From Rs1 sp034111875 (GTDB taxonomy: Bacteria; Pseudomonadota; Gammaproteobacteria; Pseudomonadales; Balneatricaceae), in the NCBI GenBank assembly GCA_034111875.1, contig JAWUWK010000059.1, forward strand, positions 1-46,552: a stretch of DNA of 46,552 bases, read 5' to 3'. A program made the translations under genes and the position numbers. Below the pieces are notes generated by a model, which was given only the letters and a program-made list of their open reading frames with translations, did no database searches and was not told where the DNA came from. Position 1 is the stretch's first letter, and each line of letters opens with the position of its first letter. Shown piece after piece: positions 1 to 9,159 of this stretch.

Positions 1-830
1 TGAATAATGACTTTATTTAGTGCTTCGTTATGCTCTATTTGATTGACGCATTGGCCTTTTAAAGCCAAAATATTCGCTGGGATACTGATAGTCATGTATA
101 TGTTGCTTATGAAGTTGTGAGAAGCCTTATATTTCAACAGAATAGAAGATTACCATCTAGCCTTTTTCACTCATCTAACCGTAGAAGAGCCTACAAAGAG
201 GCATCAAATTTTTTAATATCAACTACTTACTTTCACTTTTGTTCTTTATTTGAATCCCGAAACTTGAGTTATTAGCAGTAGAAGCAGTTTTGTTACTGCG
301 TTTTTGCTTAGCCAGCAGAATAAGTGCAACCTGACACTGGCGTTGAAGAGAGTTTGTGATTGAGCAATAACGAGGCAGTCACTAATCTACTCGCCGCAAA
401 AATTGACACCTTAGATACTACAGGTAAATGTTTCGCCATTGGCTTAGGCTAAAGCCCGCTTGGTTATTGGCTTATCTTTGAATGCGCTACACACTGGCAG
501 GCATGATGGTTGTGATGACATCACTGGAGATATTTATGATTCTATTTCCAATTCCAGCTTTTAATATCAGTCCGAACACTGATAAATTAATTACCAAAAG
601 GAGTCACTTTGTACTCTACTCTTAGCGGCATCTCAGAAAATTCGATACATTGCAAAACACCCAATTGCATGTTCTTAAGTATACAACTATTGAGCACCTT
701 AATGCTTCAACCATACGCACTGTTTTTGTTGGGGCCAATATTACGGGAAATAAAATTATTTAACTAACCGAATGATGCTTACTTTATCATAAATCTATTG
801 AGCTCTAAACTGCTCCTACTCAATATAATT
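1..830. other. Decayed stretch, no intact gene
   Basis: No credible intact gene is visible in these 830 bases. Stops are frequent in every frame. The only protein-like piece is an open plus-strand segment at 656-763 that reads through LHVLKYTTIEHLNAS and ends in TAA at 761-763; its composition looks like a real C-terminus but I cannot name the family. A second short plus-strand piece near 365-450 (reading SNNEAVTNLLAAK) also looks protein-like. Together with the broken SDR gene just downstream, this suggests one or two further dead genes. The identity is unknown. Confidence 0.4.
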
Positions 831-1534
831 AACTCGATTGTTGGCAGATCAAGTGGTTTTGGCGTAGCGACAGCCACTCGACTCTTGAACGCGAGAAAGA
901 TATTATGATTGTTGCAAAATTCGAAAAAGCTTACCGAGGCCGAATAAGTCTTAACCAAATATGGCCGTGTGAGTGCCTTTCAGGCAGAACTATATGAGAG
1001 TAATGCACTACAGCAATTAAATAATTACTCAAAGCCGCTGGTTATTTTAACCTTAGATCATTTTTGGGGCACCAACAGCAAGATTATGATTAATATTTAG
1101 ACTGTAATAAAACGACATTGTTTATTTCTCAGACAGTCGATAAACATATACTTGCCGCTGGGTAGGAGCCATTATTAATATTGGCGCAATGTCGGCTAAG
1201 CAGGCGATTAAGGCCACCCTTTGTCAACTTACTCTATAAAAAAATCAGGTTTACATACACTTACACAGTATATGGCGATGGAATTGGCAGACAGTAATAT
1301 TCGGCTCAATCCGGTTTCTCCGGCTCTCATTAAAACACCTATTTACCAAACTTTCATTAAATCTGAAGTCTTTGATGAAACGTTGAATCCATTTAATCAA
1401 TTTCACCCCATTGGTCGCATTGCAGCACCCGAAAAAGTGCTAATACAATTGAATTTTTATTTTACGACGACACAAGTTGGGTTGCGGGCGCGGTTTGGAA
1501 TATTGACGCTGGAGTAATGGCGGGACGCAACTAG
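831..1534 (+). pseudogene. Short-chain dehydrogenase/reductase (SDR) pseudogene
   Basis: This is the remnant of an NAD(P)-dependent SDR oxidoreductase of about 240 residues. Visible pieces in order are a Rossmann glycine motif (GRSSGFGVATA, near 843), KYGRVSAFQAELYE, the strand before the catalytic serine (GAIINIGAMSAK, near 1170), the active-site YSIKKSGLH (near 1230, the YxxxK motif with Tyr and Lys kept), MELADSNIRLNPVSPA, and the C-terminal GRI...PE and DAGVMAGRN ending in TAG at 1532. The pieces lie in different frames: frame 3 stops at TGA and TAA codons near 909-950, several shifts follow up to about 1220, and another near 1450-1470 moves the last 20 residues to frame 2. Family assignment is firm. 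The substrate cannot be told. Confidence 0.85.
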
Positions 1535-1614
1535 TATAATGCTTTGAGGGCTGGAGGGCCTGCTTCAGTTCAGCCTTAACTAAAGATTACCCAGTAGTTG
1601 TCATGCTATGGTTT

Positions 1615-1640
1615 CAAGCAAAACCATAGCTACTGTCTCA
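1615..1640. repeat. Perfect 10-bp inverted repeat (hairpin)
   Basis: The left arm GCTATGGTTT (1615-1624) and right arm AAACCATAGC (1631-1640) are exact complements around a 6-base loop. A flanking pair CAGTA (1592-1596) / TACTG (1641-1645) could lengthen it with a bulge. It lies between the end of the SDR pseudogene and the end of the convergent gene at 1699-1983, where a bidirectional terminator would be expected. There is no strong T-run on either side, so intrinsic termination is uncertain. Confidence 0.5.
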
Positions 1641-1698
1641 ACCTGCTATGCAGATTGTTGTTATATGTGATTACGCTAATTATTGATAGTGAACAGCA

Positions 1699-1983
1699 TT
1701 AATAAATAATGGCAACACCTGCAACTTCTAACACTGTTTTTGCCTCAGCGCGCTCAATAACCTTTAATAAAGTGGTTTGAATCATTTCATCTTGGCGAGC
1801 ATCACTCTCACTTGTGAACTTCTGTTGTTGAGCCGCCGCCCCTTCTTCTGAGATGAAGCTGACCATCACTTCACTCGCCTGCTGCGTTGACTCACCAAAA
1901 TAGGCGAGTGAAATCTGCGGGTAACCCTGAAAGCCTTTTTTGACCCTCTTTGCTATACGTTTTGTGGCTTTATCTAAATTCAT
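1699..1983 (-). CDS. Conserved hypothetical protein, 94 aa
   Basis: This is an intact small basic-then-acidic protein with no signal peptide or membrane segment. It begins MNLDKATKRIAKRVKKGF, a lysine/arginine-rich amphipathic start, followed by GYPQISLAYFGES and a stretch containing VSFISEEGAA and KFTSESDARQDE. The even spacing and regular alternation look like a folded alpha/beta domain of about 90 residues. I believe similar uncharacterised proteins occur in pseudomonads and relatives, but I cannot name a family or function. The ATG at 1983 is preceded by a weak TTGGAT. It is alone on this strand; the next minus-strand gene (amphi-Trp) ends 420 bases upstream. It looks uneroded despite its decayed surroundings. 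Confidence 0.6.
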   Translation of the reverse strand: MNLDKATKRIAKRVKKGFQGYPQISLAYFGESTQQASEVMVSFISEEGAAAQQQKFTSESDARQDEMIQTTLLKVIERAEAKTVLEVAGVAIIY

Positions 1984-2403
1984 AATTTATATCCAAAAGA
2001 ATTAAAATGCCCAGCTCAAAAATCGAGGCGCATCAACATCTAATTTTTACAACTTCTCGCAAAGTGCCAACTTCAAACTCATTAAGCTAGCGAAGCCACT
2101 ATTGCCGTGCAATCTTTAGCAGAGCGACAATTACTTAGCTAGAGCCCAGCACTAGGTTTTATCAAATACAGTTTAGTTTTTTTAGCATATCACCTGTGCA
2201 CAGTGCTTTATCAGTCCCTGTAAAGCACTCGAAAGCCCGCTTAAACAGAAACTAGGATAGATAATAGAAACTTATCTAGGCCGACCCCAGCATTCACTAA
2301 AAGCATTGCAGCAATCCCATTCGCGCGAAACACCTCTAAATATCAGATAAAGCTATTAGGCCTTAAGTGCATCCCATTAAGACTAAAATACTGTCTGGAT
2401 AGG
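1984..2403. other. Intergenic region, no gene seen
   Basis: I see no coding potential in these 420 bases. One hairpin is present: TAGATAA at 2258-2264 and TTATCTA at 2272-2278 with a 7-base loop, partly extendable. It lies downstream of the amphi-Trp gene on the minus strand and could help end that transcript, but no clear T-run follows. The rest shows frequent stops in all frames and may be decayed sequence. Confidence 0.4.
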
Positions 2404-2628
2404 TTATGTTTTATCATTGTGCCATTTTATCTGAAACTCAATTTCCTCCTCAGACCCCTCTCGCTCATGCTCGATATTATACTTAGCACGCACTGGAACA
2501 TAAATACGCTCTCCCGCTATTTGAATTTCAAATTTGGCGCCAGATTCCAATGAATCAGCTAAGCGCCTTAATTTCGATACAAACTCTGAGGTTGTATAGG
2601 CTTTTTCTATGTCTCTGTCGTCTTTCAT
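2404..2628 (-). CDS. amphi-Trp domain-containing protein
   Basis: This 74-residue protein matches the small amphi-Trp domain family. It has an N-terminal helix (SEFVSKLRRLADSLESG), a central strand pair with the typical IYVPVRAKYNIEHERE, and the closing EIEFQIKWHND, where the tryptophan in the IKW segment gives the family its name. Length is normal for a stand-alone member. The family is widespread in bacteria and archaea and has no established biochemical role; charged amphipathic strands suggest a binding or structural function. The ATG at 2628 has a good Shine-Dalgarno sequence (AAGGATT) upstream. No operon partner is visible. The family call is reasonably sure; the role is unknown. Confidence 0.78.
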   Translation of the reverse strand: MKDDRDIEKAYTTSEFVSKLRRLADSLESGAKFEIQIAGERIYVPVRAKYNIEHEREGSEEEIEFQIKWHNDKT

Positions 2629-2904
2629 TAATGCTAATCCTTCATATTAACAGGGTGACTCACATCACTTTGACCACAGCTGCGCACTGCAGCAACGGGT
2701 TTTGACCTCGGCATAACAAACACAGCTTGATAAATTAATCTTTCGCCTTTAATAAGCTTAAGCTAAGAATAGCGGACTTTGATTATTCAGGCATTAACTT
2801 ATTAACAGAAAAAACGCCCTAGTTACCAGCAGACTCATATGAGTGAAATTCAAACCAGAAAAAACCGGCGACATCAATCCACCTAACGCTAATTATGATG
2901 ACCT

Positions 2905-3550
2905 TTAATAGTCACTGTTTAGTGCTTTTGAGGCACCATTTTCCCATGCCGAGTAACTAAGTGCCTTAGATGAACAAGTTTCTAGGGATAGTACCCGCCA
3001 GCGGTCATTGGCTGAATAGGTTCCGGAAGACTCCCTACCTGCGGTCAAGCAGAGATCGAACCCGCGCAGTTTTAATTGCCCATTAGCATTGTAATCAAAC
3101 TTTTGTAAATTAGCGGTCTGAAAACACTGCGCGTTCGTCGCATAAACGCAGTAACACCGACGTTCCGGGCAAAACGATATTATTGACCCCAAAGGCCGTC
3201 ACACAGACGTTCGCCGCAGGAAACAGCAGCTGACCTTTAGGCGTGTAAATGACCGCGCTATCTGGCGTTGCGAAAGGTTTTCAGTTGTGAATAAACAAAG
3301 GTAGGTCGACACGTAAAGTAGCATTTGCACCTAATATATCAAGACAATAGCCATCGTTTGGCCAGTCTAACTGATCGATAAGGCGCACATGTATCAGATC
3401 CAGATTGGCTGCATTAAGACCCATCGGTGGCAGCAAGCAGCTAAACAGTAAGATTAACATTCGGCTATTTATTGACTTAAAAAAGCCGACACTTAGCATG
3501 CGTAATTTCAGCGCGCGTGCAACTGTTGAATGTCTCATCGTTTTCCTCAT
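2905..3550 (-). pseudogene. Secreted ricin-type (beta-trefoil) lectin-like protein, broken
   Basis: Reading down from 3550, the start is MRKTMRHSTVARALKL followed by a hydrophobic export signal (MLILLFSCLLPPMGLNAA). Next is DWPNDGYCLDILGANATL, then an in-frame TGA at 3283-3281 immediately after FIHN, where a cysteine would fit. The same frame continues convincingly with PDSAVIYTPKGQLLF and AANVCVTAFG. A one-base shift near 3130 moves the reading to AQCFQTANLQKFDYN and LKLRGFDLCLTAGRESSG, ending at 2905. Repeated units of the form 'Cys-Leu-x-hydrophobic ... Gly-Gln-Leu/Leu-Lys' resemble RICIN beta-trefoil repeats that bind sugars. The unit pattern is seen; the lectin role is inferred. It probably encoded an exported protein of about 210 residues and now cannot be made as one chain. 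Confidence 0.65.
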
Positions 3551-3630
3551 TCAAGTTGGCTAACAGACTTCATTTAAAATATTAATTGACAGACTCTGGT
3601 CTTATAATATATCTGTCTGCATTCATTAGG

Positions 3631-3659
3631 GAGCATTGAGAGCCTCCAGATCAATGCTC
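3631..3659. repeat. Inverted repeat at the end of ptrB
   Basis: GAGCATTGA (3631-3639) is the exact complement of TCAATGCTC (3651-3659), with an 11-base loop. The right arm contains the last codons and the TGA stop of ptrB. It can form a 9-bp hairpin at the 3' end of the ptrB message. No run of U follows on the ptrB strand, so it may be an RNA-stabilising or Rho-assisted end rather than a simple intrinsic terminator. Confidence 0.45.
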
Positions 3660-5792
3660 GAGTAAGGATATAAAAAATGCCATCTCTAGCGCTGTTTCAT
3701 GTAGCGCTTTGAATCGACCTGATGCACCGCCATGACCAGCATCCATGTCGATTTTAAAGACTAACTGTCGATCATCTGTTTTAAGTTCACGTAATTTGGC
3801 GACCCATTTCATCGGCTCAAAATATTGTACTTGTGAGTCGTGTAAACCAGTCGTCACTAAAATATGTGGATACGCTTGCGGGCAAATGTTGTCGTAGGGT
3901 GAGTAATCAAATATAACCTTATAATCATCTGGGTTGTGAGGATTGCCCCACTCATCGTACTCGTTGGTGGTCAGCGGAATAGTGTCATCTAACATAGTGG
4001 TCAGCACATCGACAAAAGGAACGTGGCAGCCCACGCCTAAATAGAATTGCGGGGCTTGGTTCACTATCGCGGCCATTAACAGACCTCCCGCACTGCCGCC
4101 ACTGGCAAAGACCTTGTTTTCAGCTGCATAACCGCGCGCTACCAGCGCGCTGGTAACATCGACAAAATCATTAAAGGTATTTTGTTTATACTGTTTTTTA
4201 CCTTGTTCGTACCACTGCCTACCGAGCATTTCGGAGCCTCGCACATGGGCTATAGCATAGACAAACCCTCTATCTAGCAAGCTGAATACGCTGCTGGAAA
4301 AACTAGGATCTATAGTGATCCCGTAAGCACCGTAGGCGTATTGTAAAAGCGGGTTGCTGCCATCTGATTTAAACAAACTCTTACGATAAACTAAGGATAC
4401 AGGCACTTCTACACCGTCACGGCTAGTTACAAATAGACGCTCAGAATGGTAATTAGCTGGATCAAAACCAGCGAGCACTTGCTGTTGTTTGAGCAAGCGC
4501 CGGTTGCCGTTCGTCAGATCAAACTCATACCAAGACGCGGGTGTCGTCAAACTCGAATAATAGAGCCGTAAATAATGACTTTTAGGGTCCGGATTATCGG
4601 CGACCGCGGCGGCATAACAACTCTCGTCAAAAACCAGTGGGTAGCCTGCCTCACTGTCGTCTAACGACTCGACTTGAAAGCGGATCTGGCCTTTTTCGCG
4701 CAGGGTTAGCACATAGTATTGGTCGAATAAATCAACACTTTCTAATAACACGGATTCGCTGTGCGGTAGCAATTCCTGCCATAGCCCTTGATCGCTTATA
4801 TCTGCCACACTGGCGCGCATTAGTCTGAAATTTTGCGCCTGCCAATTGGTCACTATGTAATAGTCATCAGCCACCTTATCCACATGGTATTCATGCCCAG
4901 CGGTATAGCTAAAAATAGGTTTAAAATGACCGCAGGCAGCATTGGCATCTAGCACTAAGGTATCAGAAGAATCCGTGGCCTGCAGGCCAATAAAAATTAC
5001 TGAATCGTCGCGACTTTTACCTAAACTCATGTAAAAACTTAAGTCAGTTTGCTGGTAAACTAAACAATCTTGACTCTGCAAAGTGCCTAATTCATGTCGA
5101 TAGACCTGTGTACCTAACAAGGTTTGTAAGTCTTTTTTGACGTAAAAGACATGCACATTGTCATTGGCCCAGACCATATCTCCCTCTGTCTCGATTAGCA
5201 CATCCGCGAGCAACTCAGCTGAGCTAGCGCCTGTTGCACTGATAGTCTGTTGAGCGCTACTGGATGGGTTAATCTGCTTAAAGTAGATCGTATATATTCT
5301 ACGACCATCAGTATCTTCAGAAAAACTCAGCAATTTATCATTAGGACTGACTGATACTTCTCCCATATCATAGAACTCATGATCCGCGGCGCGCAGATTA
5401 ACATCCAACAGCAACTTCTGGGCATCACTCCCAGCACTGGTCGCGCGATAGAAATTGGAGAATTCTTGTTCGCCATTTATTTCACTGTGGTACCAATATC
5501 TACCATCTTTGACTGGCAAGCTTTTATCATCTTTTAAGATACGTGATTTAAGCTCGTCAAAAACACTTCGCTGTAATACTTTTTGCCCAGCTAAAACACT
5601 GCTTGCATAGCTATTTTCGGCCGCTAAGTGCGCCAGTACTTCTGGATCTGTTCGGCTGTCATCGCGCATCCAGTAATAGTTATCGACTCTTTCATGTCCA
5701 TGGGTGGTGATGGCATAAGGAATTTTTTTAGCCACAGGGCTAGGGACAGTGGTTTGATTAAGTTTATACTTTAAAGGCGTTAGTCCTGACAT
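3651..5792 (-). CDS. ptrB: Oligopeptidase B (S9A prolyl oligopeptidase family)
   Basis: This serine peptidase cuts short peptides after Arg or Lys. The 713-residue length is normal for the family. The N-terminal two thirds are the beta-propeller that limits access to small peptides, beginning with the conserved HGHERVDNYYWMRDD. The C-terminal alpha/beta-hydrolase domain carries the catalytic triad: Ser567 in GGSAGG, Asp652 in GLHDSQVQYFEP and His687 in AGHGGASG. YGAYGITIDPSFSS and FVYAIAHVRGSEMLGRQWYE are further family signatures. There is no signal peptide, so it is probably cytoplasmic. The gene is monocistronic; the 65 bases upstream separate it from a dead acyltransferase gene. All key residues are present and the gene appears functional, unlike both of its neighbours. 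Confidence 0.95.
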   Translation of the reverse strand: MSGLTPLKYKLNQTTVPSPVAKKIPYAITTHGHERVDNYYWMRDDSRTDPEVLAHLAAENSYASSVLAGQKVLQRSVFDELKSRILKDDKSLPVKDGRYWYHSEINGEQEFSNFYRATSAGSDAQKLLLDVNLRAADHEFYDMGEVSVSPNDKLLSFSEDTDGRRIYTIYFKQINPSSSAQQTISATGASSAELLADVLIETEGDMVWANDNVHVFYVKKDLQTLLGTQVYRHELGTLQSQDCLVYQQTDLSFYMSLGKSRDDSVIFIGLQATDSSDTLVLDANAACGHFKPIFSYTAGHEYHVDKVADDYYIVTNWQAQNFRLMRASVADISDQGLWQELLPHSESVLLESVDLFDQYYVLTLREKGQIRFQVESLDDSEAGYPLVFDESCYAAAVADNPDPKSHYLRLYYSSLTTPASWYEFDLTNGNRRLLKQQQVLAGFDPANYHSERLFVTSRDGVEVPVSLVYRKSLFKSDGSNPLLQYAYGAYGITIDPSFSSSVFSLLDRGFVYAIAHVRGSEMLGRQWYEQGKKQYKQNTFNDFVDVTSALVARGYAAENKVFASGGSAGGLLMAAIVNQAPQFYLGVGCHVPFVDVLTTMLDDTIPLTTNEYDEWGNPHNPDDYKVIFDYSPYDNICPQAYPHILVTTGLHDSQVQYFEPMKWVAKLRELKTDDRQLVFKIDMDAGHGGASGRFKALHETALEMAFFISLLEH

Positions 5793-5857
5793 AAATAGCA
5801 GTTCTCACTAATAGCTTGCAAATAAGATAAATAAATCTAATGTTAACCAAAGTTACT

Positions 5858-6543
5858 CTAGGCACATACTAAAAGCTCAGTTAATTTCAGCTTTTGTAGA
5901 TTATTGTGCTCGATAATTTGTCGATAAGGCCCCTAAGTCAACATAGCCGGTTGCTCCAAAGGTAACTGCCGCATCAGTGCTTTATCGTTGCCCGCAAGAA
6001 AAATGAATCCACCGAGCTCGATAGAAGTAAAGAGCGCGCAATCGGCTTGTTGATTAATTTGCTTAAGAATATTGTCTAAGACATTTCAGCGACCACTAAT
6101 CTGCTGCCAATTTTCATCCACTAAAGGATAGATTATCTGGCCGCCCACTGAATGTTGATGCATCAGTGTGCCCATAGTATTGATGACGCGCTTTGCATTT
6201 TTTTCAGCTGTGGCCTGGGCACAACCTAAGGCTATAGACCTGCCCAATGAATTACCTGTGAGGGCAACGACATCAAGCTGTGCCTGATCTATTGCTAAAA
6301 ATCTGCATAGGCGCAGGCATAAACCAGTGCCGATGCGTTATCTCCGCGTGTATGATAGTTTATATTATATTTTTCGGCGCTGTCTAAACTGTTAATCGTC
6401 ACTTGTTGAGACGTCTCTGGGTAGTCACACAGCAAAGCTAAAAATTCATTTTTATGAGTGTGCCAGCGCTGCAAATAGCCTAATTCAGTTTTATTATACG
6501 TCCCTCGGCCGTGGCAAATAACTAAAGCTTTTTTATTTTGCAT
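5858..6543 (-). pseudogene. FabD-like acyltransferase pseudogene
   Basis: The reading starts at ATG 6543 with VICHGRGTYNKTELGYLQ and NYHTRGDNASALVYACAYAD. It is cut by TAG just after ADF near 6297; inserting one T in the T-run there restores the rest. The restored frame gives DVVALTGNSLGRSIALGCA, whose GxSxG is the nucleophile motif of malonyl-CoA:ACP transacylase-like enzymes, then INTMGTLM, VGGQIIYPLVDENW, a TGA at 6088-6086, FTSIELGGFIFLAGN and a TAG at 5935-5933 before the end at 5858. So there is one frameshift and two nonsense codons over about 228 codons. Its start lies one base after the stop of the E1 gene, so the two were probably translated as a pair. Loss of this partner may matter for what the E1 enzyme now does. 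Confidence 0.8.
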
Positions 6544-6544
6544 G

Positions 6545-8782
6545 TCAGCGCTCCTGTTCGTCGCTAGCCATCAGAGACAGAGCGGCTGTGACAATAGATT
6601 CACAACTAGGTAAGGTCACAGTGGCCGCTTTACCTAAGGCGATAAAACTGTCCGTTGCCACTACACTTCTTATTTTCGGCTTATGTCTTGAATGTTGGCT
6701 AATTAAACTAATCAGCGCCTCCGACTGTGAGCCTGTTTGACGACACTCATCGACTATTAATACCGCTGCGCACTCACTCACACTGTCAACAATGGCTGTT
6801 TCATTCAAGGGCGCTAACCAACGTAAATCAATCACTCTTAGCTTAATATTGTGGGTTTGATTGAGAATTTTTTCGGCTTTTCGGGACAGATAATAACCGT
6901 TTCCATAACTAATAATGGCTAAATCAGTGCCTTGTTTGTACTGATTTATCTGGCCTAGAGCTATGTTTTTTTGGGTACTCGGATGAGGGTAATTTTTAAG
7001 CCATAAGCCATCGTCTAAGATATGTAAATCTCGGGTCATATACAATGCAATAGGTTCTATTATAACGATCACCCGCTGTTCTTGAAGTGCCAAACGAACA
7101 CACTCGCGCAGCATCAACACCGCATCCGCGCCGTTACTTGGGCAGGCAATGATTAAACCGGGAATATCCCTTAGCACGGCTAAACTGTTATCGTTATGAA
7201 AATGCCCACCAAACCCTTTTTGATAACCTAGCCCAGCTATTCTGACGATCATCGGATTGCTGAATTGACCGTTCGAGAAGAAGCTTAAGGTGGCAGCCTC
7301 ACCACGCAATTGATCTTGTGCATTGTGTAAATAGGCTAAAAATTGGATTTCTGGTATAGGTAAAAAACCATTGTGTGCTAGCCCTATAGCCAAGCCCAAA
7401 ATACTTTGCTCATCCAATAAGGTATTGATCACTCGGTCGGATCCGAAACGCGCGTGCACTTTACTAGTAGCATTATAGACCCCACCTTTGGGGCCTATAT
7501 CTTCACCTGCTAAAACAATTTCCTCATGCTGGGCCATTAGATCTGATATTGCCCAGCTGATTAATCTAGCAGTATGGGCAGGCTTGTGCATGGCTGACCA
7601 ATCACTGCCGAACAAGTTTTTACGTGCATCGGCCGCTAAGGCCAAGCCCATAGATGGTGTTTTCTTTAACGGTATTTTAGGTGGAATAATCGATGCCATG
7701 ACTTGTGTTGCCGTCACTAGTTTAGGCCTTAGCGCCGCTTCTATAGCGACGCGTTCAACGCGCTCGCCTATCATGTTATAAAGGTCTAGCACTTGCTGTA
7801 CTGTCATTACACCCTCACTAATGACGATATTGGCACCGTGCAACAGTGGATCATCCGCCTCAGCCATATCTACTTCACGCTGGCTAATATAAGCCGTTTG
7901 TAGATCCGACCCCGCATGACCGTACAAACGCACGCAATTCATATGCAGGAAAACCGGCTTGCGATGCTTGCGCACTTGATATTCAACGGCGCACGCTACA
8001 GCGTAAGTCTCTAATATATCTAGACCATTACAGGCTCTATAATGAAGTGCAGGACGCTGCGAAAAACATGCTTTTATCCAACCACCGGGCGTTTTAGTGG
8101 ATATGCCTATGCCATTATCTTCACAGACAAAAACAATCGGCATCGGTATATTTTGATAGGCAGACCAACAGGCACTATTAAAGGCACCTTGGGATGTAGA
8201 ATGATTGGCTGATGCATCACCAAAGCTGGCTAATACAACTGAGTCGTGCTGCATCTGCATATTTTCTGGAGCATGCCTTTTAGCGAGGCCGACACTGTAT
8301 GCAGCACCGACTGCTTTAGGCAAGTGGGAGGCGATAGTACTCGTTTGCGGCGGGATGAATAATTCTTTAGAACCTAACACTTTGTGGCGTCCACCCGAGA
8401 TTGGATCGTCAGCGGACGCTGTGAAGCTTAACAACATATCCCAAGTAGGTGTTTGACCCGCAATCAATTTAGATCGTTGAATATAAAAGGCCGCATCGCG
8501 ATAGTGTAAAAACGCCATGTCATCCACTCTAAAAGCGGCGGCTATGGCTGCGTTTCCCTCATGACCTGAGCTGCCGATAGTGTAGAAGCCCTCTCCTCGA
8601 GCCTGCATTTTGCGGGAGGTTCTATCTAACTGGCGACTGAGAATTTGGCTTTCAAATATGTCGACTAAACCTGTCAAACTCAACCCCGATTGGGCTAAAC
8701 TAACTGTCGACATTCGCTCTGGAAAATTTACCTCTGCGACTCTTTGTAGGAAGTTAAGGTGAACAACTTCTGCCCTATCCAT
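6545..8782 (-). CDS. Fused 2-oxoacid dehydrogenase-type E1 (alpha + beta), TPP-dependent
   Basis: This 745-residue protein joins both E1 subunits of a branched-chain/pyruvate-type dehydrogenase. The alpha half (about 1-360) contains GFYTIGSSGHEGN and the thiamine-diphosphate/Mg motif starting GDASANH at Gly188 and closing on CEDNG. The beta half (about 400-745) contains EDIGPKGGVYNATSKV, LDEQSILGLAIGLAHNG, PEIQFLAYLHNAQDQLRGEA and FGGHFHNDNSLAVLRDIPG. I start it at ATG 8782, not the upstream ATG at 8824, because AGGAG sits seven bases before it and homology begins there. No lipoyl E2 or E3 gene is nearby, so it may use shared E2/E3 or carry out non-oxidative decarboxylation and carboligation. 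The downstream FabD-like gene, coupled by a one-base gap, is dead. The gene itself is intact. Confidence 0.85.
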   Translation of the reverse strand: MDRAEVVHLNFLQRVAEVNFPERMSTVSLAQSGLSLTGLVDIFESQILSRQLDRTSRKMQARGEGFYTIGSSGHEGNAAIAAAFRVDDMAFLHYRDAAFYIQRSKLIAGQTPTWDMLLSFTASADDPISGGRHKVLGSKELFIPPQTSTIASHLPKAVGAAYSVGLAKRHAPENMQMQHDSVVLASFGDASANHSTSQGAFNSACWSAYQNIPMPIVFVCEDNGIGISTKTPGGWIKACFSQRPALHYRACNGLDILETYAVACAVEYQVRKHRKPVFLHMNCVRLYGHAGSDLQTAYISQREVDMAEADDPLLHGANIVISEGVMTVQQVLDLYNMIGERVERVAIEAALRPKLVTATQVMASIIPPKIPLKKTPSMGLALAADARKNLFGSDWSAMHKPAHTARLISWAISDLMAQHEEIVLAGEDIGPKGGVYNATSKVHARFGSDRVINTLLDEQSILGLAIGLAHNGFLPIPEIQFLAYLHNAQDQLRGEAATLSFFSNGQFSNPMIVRIAGLGYQKGFGGHFHNDNSLAVLRDIPGLIIACPSNGADAVLMLRECVRLALQEQRVIVIIEPIALYMTRDLHILDDGLWLKNYPHPSTQKNIALGQINQYKQGTDLAIISYGNGYYLSRKAEKILNQTHNIKLRVIDLRWLAPLNETAIVDSVSECAAVLIVDECRQTGSQSEALISLISQHSRHKPKIRSVVATDSFIALGKAATVTLPSCESIVTAALSLMASDEQER

Positions 8783-9159
8783 AGTTAAGCTCCTGCATTC
8801 AAGCCCTACATAGCAGAACAGCAAACACTTAATATGTCTGGCTTTTTATTGTCATACGGTATTTTATAATTTACTCATTATTTATAGCATGCTTTGATAA
8901 TAATTATCTATTGCTCTAATTGAATTCTTGGTTATCAATGCCAGAGAACTTCGTGCATAGACAAAACCATCGCGAGAGTGATGGACGATTCGAAAGACTT
9001 TCTATAGGTGAGTCTTACGGCAAAGTCACCTTTGATTGTGGCTGCAAATCAACATAAACTTGATCTTTACCTTTAAACATCGATAATTAGCGCACTAGGA
9101 GTTTGTCTGACTTGGCCAATCGTAACGAGAAAAAGCAGATTTGAGACAGATATCTTGAT
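8783..9159. other. Intergenic/decayed region with one tiny open frame
   Basis: No recognisable gene is present. A 39-codon plus-strand frame at 8938-9057 begins MPENFVHRQNHRESDG and ends TFDCGCKST. It has no Shine-Dalgarno sequence and I do not recognise it. It could be a fragment of a gene that once headed the polyamine cluster, since it lies just upstream of the carboxynorspermidine synthase remnant on the same strand, but nothing in its sequence proves this. The glycine-rich N-terminus expected for that synthase is also missing from this stretch. Confidence 0.3.

Noticed and set aside
3281..3283. TGA in the ricin-like gene as selenocysteine or a reassigned codon
   Set aside because: Intact genes here end in TGA (E1, SH3 gene, apaH), there is no visible SECIS-like hairpin, and the gene also has a frameshift.
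4637..4828. Plus-strand frame within ptrB, and similar antisense frames in E1, edd, pyk, zwf and lptD
   Set aside because: These are reading-frame shadows of well-supported genes.
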